From Chloroflexota bacterium (GTDB lineage: Bacteria > Chloroflexota > Limnocylindria > Limnocylindrales > CSP1-4), in assembly GCA_003153755.1 (NCBI GenBank), contig PMBG01000045.1, forward strand, positions 1-42,761: a DNA stretch of 42,761 nt. Direction: 5' to 3'. Shown here piece after piece: positions 38,691 to 42,761 of this stretch. A program made the translations under genes and the position numbers. Numbering within the stretch: the stretch's first letter is position 1; each line of letters starts with the position of its first letter. The notes below the pieces were generated by a model that was not told where the DNA came from, did not search any database, and was given only the letters and a program-made list of their open reading frames with translations.

Positions 38691-39809
38691 GTGAGCCACA
38701 CTTCACGGCGCTTCAACCGCCGGTTGATCGCCCCAATCTCGGTTCTCGTGTTCGTTGGACTCGTTGCCGCGGCGTGCGGGTCCGCTGCGACGGTCGACAA
38801 GGCGGGCGGAAGCACGCCCACTACGGCTGCGGCCGTCGCGACCAAGTCACCCGCCGGAAACGTGCCCGCCGCGCTGGCCGCCGCGACGCCGAACCCGGTC
38901 GTGGTCAGTTCCGACGCGTCGAGTGGGGCGCTTGCCCTGCAGGCACAGATGGTGGCCGTCATCAAGGCCGTCAGCCCGTCCGTGGTGGAGATCCAGACGG
39001 ACTCCGGACTGGGCTCGGGCATCGTGTACGACGGCAAAGGTGACATCATCACCAACGCCCACGTCGTGGGCACAGCCACAACCTTCCAGGTAACGCTCGC
39101 CGACGGCAAGACGTATCCCGGTACCCTCGTGGGCACCTATGCTCCCGACGACATCGCGGTGATCCACGTCGCGGGCGCCGGCCTCGTCCCCGCGAAATTC
39201 GGCGACTCGTCTACGCTCTCCGTCGGTGACTTCGTCCTTGCGCTCGGCAACCCGCTCGGCCTCCAGTCCAGCGTCACCGAGGGCATCGTGAGCGCCGTTG
39301 GCCGCCAGGTCAGCGAGCCCACCGGAAACGCCCTTCCCGACGTCATCCAGACGAGCGCCGCGATAAACCCCGGCAATAGCGGTGGCGCGCTCGTGGATCT
39401 GCTCGGCAACGTGGTGGGCATCCCCACTCTCTCTGCCGGCGATTCGAACGGCAGCGTCCCCGGCATCGGCTTCGCGATCTCGAGCAATCGTGCCAAGGTG
39501 ATCGCGGACCAGCTGATCACGACCGGCAAGGTCACCAGCACCGGCCGGGCGTACATGGGCATCCAGCTCCGTGACGGCACGGCCGGGCCGACGGTCGTCT
39601 CAGTCGCGGCCGGCAGCCCCGCCAAGACCGCCGGAATCGTGGTCGGCGACGTGGTTCTTTCCATCGACGGGAAGTCGACGCCGGACAGCGCGACGCTGAT
39701 CGAGGCTACGGCGGCCCACCACCCCGGCGACACGGTCCAGCTTTCGATCCGGCATCAGACGGGAACGACTTCGACAGTCAGCGTGGTCCTGGGCCAGCTG
39801 CCCAGCTGA
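38691..39809 (+). CDS. HtrA/DegP-like serine protease lipoprotein with PDZ domain
   Basis: 372 residues from GTG 38691 with AGGAGG 7 bases upstream. A signal peptide with lipobox VAAAC anchors it to the outer face of the membrane. Residues about 85-270 form a trypsin-like domain: LGSGIVYDGKGDIITNAHVV with H124, DDIAVIHV with D154, and INPGNSGGALVDLLGN with S230. All three triad residues are present. A single PDZ domain (about 280-365: RAYMGIQLRDG, AAGSPAKTAGIVVGDVVLSIDGK) follows. It degrades or refolds damaged exported proteins. It converges with the two-component genes across a strong terminator. Confidence 0.95.
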   Translation: MSHTSRRFNRRLIAPISVLVFVGLVAAACGSAATVDKAGGSTPTTAAAVATKSPAGNVPAALAAATPNPVVVSSDASSGALALQAQMVAVIKAVSPSVVEIQTDSGLGSGIVYDGKGDIITNAHVVGTATTFQVTLADGKTYPGTLVGTYAPDDIAVIHVAGAGLVPAKFGDSSTLSVGDFVLALGNPLGLQSSVTEGIVSAVGRQVSEPTGNALPDVIQTSAAINPGNSGGALVDLLGNVVGIPTLSAGDSNGSVPGIGFAISSNRAKVIADQLITTGKVTSTGRAYMGIQLRDGTAGPTVVSVAAGSPAKTAGIVVGDVVLSIDGKSTPDSATLIEATAAHHPGDTVQLSIRHQTGTTSTVSVVLGQLPS

Positions 39810-39833
39810 TCGAGACTTCTAGTCACGCGCTTG

Positions 39834-39857
39834 GAGGCGGCCGGAAACGGCCGCCTC
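39834..39857. terminator. Bidirectional terminator between the protease and the sensor kinase
   Basis: GAGGCGGCCG, loop GAAA, CGGCCGCCTC: perfect 10-bp stem with a GNRA tetraloop, followed on the plus strand by TCTCGTTT. It lies 25 bases after the protease stop and 16 bases before the kinase stop on the other strand. Confidence 0.85.
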
Positions 39858-39872
39858 TCTCGTTTGGCAGGA

Positions 39873-41072
39873 CTACGTTGCGGCGGTGGCCGCGGGAAGA
39901 TCGAACGTTATGACCGTGCCTCCGGCCTCCGGTACCTCGGCTCTGATGCTCCCGCCGTGTGCCTCCACGAGGCGGCGGGCTATGGCCAGGCCCAGGCCGG
40001 AGCCGCGCGAGTTGTCCGACTTGGCGAATCTCTCGAAGATGCGGGGCATCAGCTCCGGATCGATGCCGGGCCCGTGGTCCGTGACCGAGACCGCCATTCC
40101 GATGGCCGTCACGGCTCCGGTGATGGCGACCTCCGACCCGGCCGGGGCGTAACGCAGCGCATTCGCGACAAGGTTCCCGATCACCTGCTGGATCCGGAGC
40201 GGATCGAGATCTACGAGCGGCATGTCGTCCGGCATGCGCACGGCCAGATGGACGCCGGCTGCCGCCGCCATCGCCTCGAACGAGCCGGCCGCCTCCTGGG
40301 CCAGGATCGCGAGATCGGTTTGTTCCCTGTGAAGGGCCAGGGTGCCGGCCTCGGCGAGGGCCAGAGTGCGCAGGTCCTCCACGAGCTGAGTGAGCATCCC
40401 AATCTGGTCAACGGCCTTGCCAAGGTTGGCCTCGTCCATCGGATGGACGCCGTCGATCATGGCCTCGAGCTCGCCGCGCAGGACCGCAAGTGGCGTCCGC
40501 AATTCGTGGCTCACGTCCGCCAGGAGCGTTCGACGCTGGAGTTCGTCCGTCTCGAGGCGGGCGGCCATGGAGTTGAACGCCTCGGAGAGCCAGCGCATCT
40601 CTCGCACGCCACGAGCCGGCACAACGACGCGAGTCGTGTAGTCGCCCGCCTCCACGCGGCCCGTCGCCTCGATGAGGTCTCCGAACGGCACCGCGAACCG
40701 CCTGGCACCGCGGGCACCGGTCGCGAGGCCCAGGATCATGACCGCGACGATCACGACGGCCAGGAACCGCGGGCCCGGTTCCGGCAGGCCGGTGGCAGAC
40801 AGAATCTGACCGATGAGGACGATGGGCCCGAGGACCAGCAGGATGAAAGCTATCGCGATGAAGATGGCGAATCGGGCGAAGAAGCGGCGCCTGACCTTTC
40901 GCCAGGGAAACTCGCCGGCGGGCGGCCAGGCTTCGTCCAGCGGCCACCACTTGGGCCGCGGCCTTGGACGATCCCAGTGCCCGTAATAGGAGTGGCGGCC
41001 GTAATGCCCGCGGCGCCCATGCCGCGACTCACGCGAGGAGCGACGGTCGGAGTGGCGGTCGGGCTCGTTCAC
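39873..41072 (-). CDS. Sensor histidine kinase with His-rich N-terminus
   Basis: 399 residues from a GTG that overlaps the response-regulator stop. N-terminal 60 residues are rich in His, Arg, Tyr and Trp (HGRRGHYGRHSYYGHWDRP). Two TM helices at about 66-90 and 104-122 enclose only about 13 residues outside. A HAMP-like linker (about 125-180: FGDLIEATGRVEAGDYTTRV) leads to HisKA (LLADVSHELRTPLAVLRGELE, with the phosphoaccepting His in SHELRTP) and HATPase (NLVANALRYAPAGS, DHGPGIDPE, SRGSGLGLAIARRLVEAHGG). With almost no outer domain, it probably senses the membrane or an inner partner. The His-rich tail suggests metal binding, by inference. Confidence 0.93.
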   Translation of the reverse strand: MNEPDRHSDRRSSRESRHGRRGHYGRHSYYGHWDRPRPRPKWWPLDEAWPPAGEFPWRKVRRRFFARFAIFIAIAFILLVLGPIVLIGQILSATGLPEPGPRFLAVVIVAVMILGLATGARGARRFAVPFGDLIEATGRVEAGDYTTRVVVPARGVREMRWLSEAFNSMAARLETDELQRRTLLADVSHELRTPLAVLRGELEAMIDGVHPMDEANLGKAVDQIGMLTQLVEDLRTLALAEAGTLALHREQTDLAILAQEAAGSFEAMAAAAGVHLAVRMPDDMPLVDLDPLRIQQVIGNLVANALRYAPAGSEVAITGAVTAIGMAVSVTDHGPGIDPELMPRIFERFAKSDNSRGSGLGLAIARRLVEAHGGSIRAEVPEAGGTVITFDLPAATAAT

Positions 41073-41755
41073 TCGGCGGCCTCAGCGAAGCGGTAACCCA
41101 CCCCGTACACAGTCAATACGTAGCGAGGCCGGCTGGGATCTTCCTCGAGCTTGCGGCGAAGGTTCTTTATGTGGGCGTCGATTGCGCGCTCGTACGACTC
41201 GAAGGCCAGGCCGTGCACGGCGTCGAGCAACTGCGCTCGCGTGAAGATCCGGCCCGGCTGACGGGCCATCGTCACGAGCAGCTGGAACTCGGTCGGGGTC
41301 AACTCGACGACACGGCCACCGGCCTCCACCTTCATTCTGGACAGTTCGATCGACACACCGCCGGCCTCGATGCGATCACCGGGTTCCGTTTGCCGGTCCA
41401 CCCGCCGCAGGATCGCCCGTATCCGGGCCACGAGCTCGCGCGGGCTGAAAGGCTTGGTGACATAGTCGTCCGCGCCCATTTCGAGGCCCAGAATCCTGTC
41501 AACCTCGTCGTCGCGAGCGGTGAGCATCACTATGGGGATGGAGGATTCACGCCGCAGTTCGCGTGCCACATCCAGGCCGTCCATGCCGGGGAGACCGAGG
41601 TCCAGGACGAGGACGTCGGGCTTGCGGGTCCTGGCCGCCCGAAGCGCCGAGGGGCCGTCTGTAGCGGTGAGTACGGCGAAGCCCGCATGCTCCAGGTAGT
41701 CGCGGGCCAGGTCCACGATTCGGGGTTCGTCGTCAACGACCAATATCGTCTTCAC
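41069..41755 (-). CDS. OmpR/PhoB-family response regulator
   Basis: 228 residues from GTG 41755. Receiver domain (1-115): ILVVDDEPRIVDLARDYL with the acidic pair, phosphoacceptor Asp in DVLVLDLGLPGMDGL, the Thr of VMLTARDD, and the Lys in VTKPFSPREL. The winged-helix output domain (about 130-225) has VELTPTEFQLLVTMARQPG, then RIFTRAQLLDAVHG, DAHIKNLRRKLEEDPSRPRYVLTVYGVGYRF, quoted in part. It binds DNA after phosphorylation by the kinase that follows in a 4-base overlap. Target genes are not known; the His-rich membrane gene upstream and the protease gene nearby are candidates. Confidence 0.96.
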   Translation of the reverse strand: MKTILVVDDEPRIVDLARDYLEHAGFAVLTATDGPSALRAARTRKPDVLVLDLGLPGMDGLDVARELRRESSIPIVMLTARDDEVDRILGLEMGADDYVTKPFSPRELVARIRAILRRVDRQTEPGDRIEAGGVSIELSRMKVEAGGRVVELTPTEFQLLVTMARQPGRIFTRAQLLDAVHGLAFESYERAIDAHIKNLRRKLEEDPSRPRYVLTVYGVGYRFAEAAE

Positions 41756-41852
41756 AAGCGCATCCTAGGCCCCGCCGACGGGGCAGTGTGCAGATAGCGG
41801 CAGCCGGCGGTCCGCGACTTCGCGCCCGCCGGCTTCCGCCGCCGCCCTGTGA

Positions 41853-42272
41853 CTACTGCGCCTGATCGGTCTGTGACCCGCCGCCACGCTCGTGCGACTT
41901 GCGATGCCACTCGTCGAACGCGTTCTCGCCCGCCTGGCGCCACTCGCTTCGATGCCAATCATCCGGACCGGGACCGAAGTGGCCGGGGCCGTAATGGCCC
42001 CATCCGCCGCGTCCGGCCCAGCCGCGATGCGGGTGGCCGCCGAAAGCCGCCACCATCAGCCGGATCACGATGAACAGGACGAACAGCGCGATGATGAAGC
42101 CGAACAGGTGCCCGGCCCCGAAGGCGCCGCCGTACGCCCACGGCGCCGGGGGCATGTTGTTCGAGCCCGAACCGGCCGCGTATCCGGCGCCGTATGCACC
42201 GGCCGTGATCAGCCCGATGAACCCTATGAGCAATACCGCGGCCACGAACCTGAAGCCGCCTCCGTGTCGCAT
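41853..42272 (-). CDS. Small His/Gly/Trp-rich membrane protein
   Basis: 139 residues from ATG 42272 with GGAG 7 bases upstream. Two TM helices (about 9-34 and 54-78) separated by a Gly/Asn/Pro-rich loop. The C-terminal 60 residues are rich in His, Gly, Trp and Phe (GGHPHRGWAGRGGWGHYGPG, HFGPGPDDWHRSEW), much like the N-terminal tail of the sensor kinase downstream. Both tails would face the same, inner side if the usual topology rules hold. It is the first gene of the two-component operon, 97 bases before the regulator. I infer a partner or target of the kinase, perhaps metal-linked. Confidence 0.8.
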   Translation of the reverse strand: MRHGGGFRFVAAVLLIGFIGLITAGAYGAGYAAGSGSNNMPPAPWAYGGAFGAGHLFGFIIALFVLFIVIRLMVAAFGGHPHRGWAGRGGWGHYGPGHFGPGPDDWHRSEWRQAGENAFDEWHRKSHERGGGSQTDQAQ

Positions 42273-42401
42273 TTCGATCTCCAAGTGCCCGCTCCCGGCT
42301 TCGTCGAGGATCGGCGGGAGCGCCTACCGACCTCAACGTCAGATTGGCGCGGGCATGTGAAGGAGTCGTGAACGCGTGCCGGAGGAGTGGTGTGCCCGGC
42401 G

Positions 42402-42761
42402 CTACATCGTGAAGTAGCCCGTCACGTCGAAGACCACGTCGGCGGGGCCGTTGACGCCCTCATATGTGACCCAAAGGACGCCTCCGGCTCCTAGCTGCAC
42501 GGTGACGCCGTTGGCTCGGTTGTCACCGGGTGGGAAGTTGAGAGTGGAGACACCCGGGATGCCCGAAGGCTGTGCCGGCGTCAGGCTGAAGTAGCCCGAA
42601 GAACGGTTGCCGGCCACTGTGAGGTTGCCCGTGATCGCCACGGCACCCGATGGAATGTTCTTTGTCGCGTCACCGGGCACCCGGTCCGTCACCTGGAACG
42701 AGACGGGCACGTTGGTCGTAAGCGAGTGAGCGACACCCTTGAGGTACGCGGGTCGCGAGTC
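42402..42761 (-). CDS. C-terminal part of a large secreted beta-domain protein (5' truncated)
   Basis: The frame is open to the window edge, so the start lies outside. The visible 119 residues form one beta-rich domain: AVAITGNLTVAGNRSSGYFSL, then STLNFPPGDNRANGVTVQLG, GVLWVTYEG and a final VVFDVTGYF. This pattern (AV-NLTV, S-LNF--G--RAN, and DVTGYF at the end) is common at the C-terminus of large extracellular actinobacterial and Chloroflexota proteins. It is likely a wall- or matrix-associated domain. Full function lies in the missing part. Confidence 0.8.
   Translation of the reverse strand, partial: DSRPAYLKGVAHSLTTNVPVSFQVTDRVPGDATKNIPSGAVAITGNLTVAGNRSSGYFSLTPAQPSGIPGVSTLNFPPGDNRANGVTVQLGAGGVLWVTYEGVNGPADVVFDVTGYFTM

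Noticed and set aside
1-42761. Search for tRNA, rRNA, transposase, integrase, phage and CRISPR features
   Set aside because: No cloverleaf-like TPsiC/anticodon pattern, no rRNA-like stretch, no recombinase motifs and no spacer-repeat array were found by reading; short lookalikes such as GTTCGAATC at 38486 lie inside coding regions.

Overview
The window is about 42.8 kb of high-GC DNA. It is densely packed, uses many GTG and TTG starts, has 4-base stop/start overlaps, and shows at least two probable leaderless promoters. I see no tRNA, rRNA, insertion sequence, prophage or CRISPR array. The gene content (Ycf45/SpoIIIAA-like ATPase with R3H domain, DarA-type c-di-AMP receptor, ECF vitamin transporter, many short lipoproteins with Pro/Thr/Ala linkers, no outer-membrane genes) suggests a chromosomal segment of an uncultured Chloroflexota (Limnocylindria-like) or a related high-GC lineage. 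The phylum call is inference.

Layout. 1-5032: 3' part of an R3H/AAA protein, a secreted LppX-like protein, then thymidylate kinase, an ECF sigma factor and its membrane anti-sigma factor, translationally chained. 5079-7179: a GAF-GGDEF protein with a degenerate GGDEF motif, divergent from a c-di-AMP receptor gene and a Nudix hydrolase. 7195-10363: GlcG/HbpS-like protein, lipoprotein, and an ABM monooxygenase overlapping an iron-type alcohol dehydrogenase. 10364-11261: a long gap with a candidate 37-residue small protein and strong hairpins. 11262-17135: a cobalamin riboswitch followed by five overlapping genes. These encode a secreted alpha/alpha-toroid protein, a secreted transcobalamin-C-terminal-like (DUF4430-like) protein, EcfT, a fused EcfA-EcfA ATPase and an S component. 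This is the most interesting part. It looks like a bacterial two-piece counterpart of intrinsic factor/transcobalamin feeding an ECF B12 importer, with an 11-bp stem over the first Shine-Dalgarno.

17111-24286: GT87-like membrane glycosyltransferase, a LacI-type sensor domain without a helix-turn-helix, a hybrid histidine kinase, an aromatic/aspartate aminotransferase and a lipoprotein. 24401-29126: NAD-malic enzyme, a small unknown protein, alanine dehydrogenase and a HicB-like/DinB-like fusion. Together the aminotransferase, malic enzyme and alanine dehydrogenase suggest amino-acid/C4-acid interconversion. 29112-29360 holds two copies of a structured repeat with a conserved loop and different stems. 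29373-35033: unknown protein, phosphoglucomutase, DUF6855-like protein, phosphoesterase lipoprotein and a DHA2 drug exporter, all on the minus strand.

35316-38562 carries all three parts of the AmmeMemoRadiSam system: MEMO1-like AmrB, radical SAM AmrS, and AMMECR1-like AmrA on the opposite strand. A PPOX-fold flavin/F420-type protein lies between. 38691-42272: an HtrA-like protease lipoprotein converging on a two-component operon (His-rich membrane protein, OmpR-type regulator, His-rich sensor kinase). 42402 to the end is the C-terminal piece of a large secreted protein.
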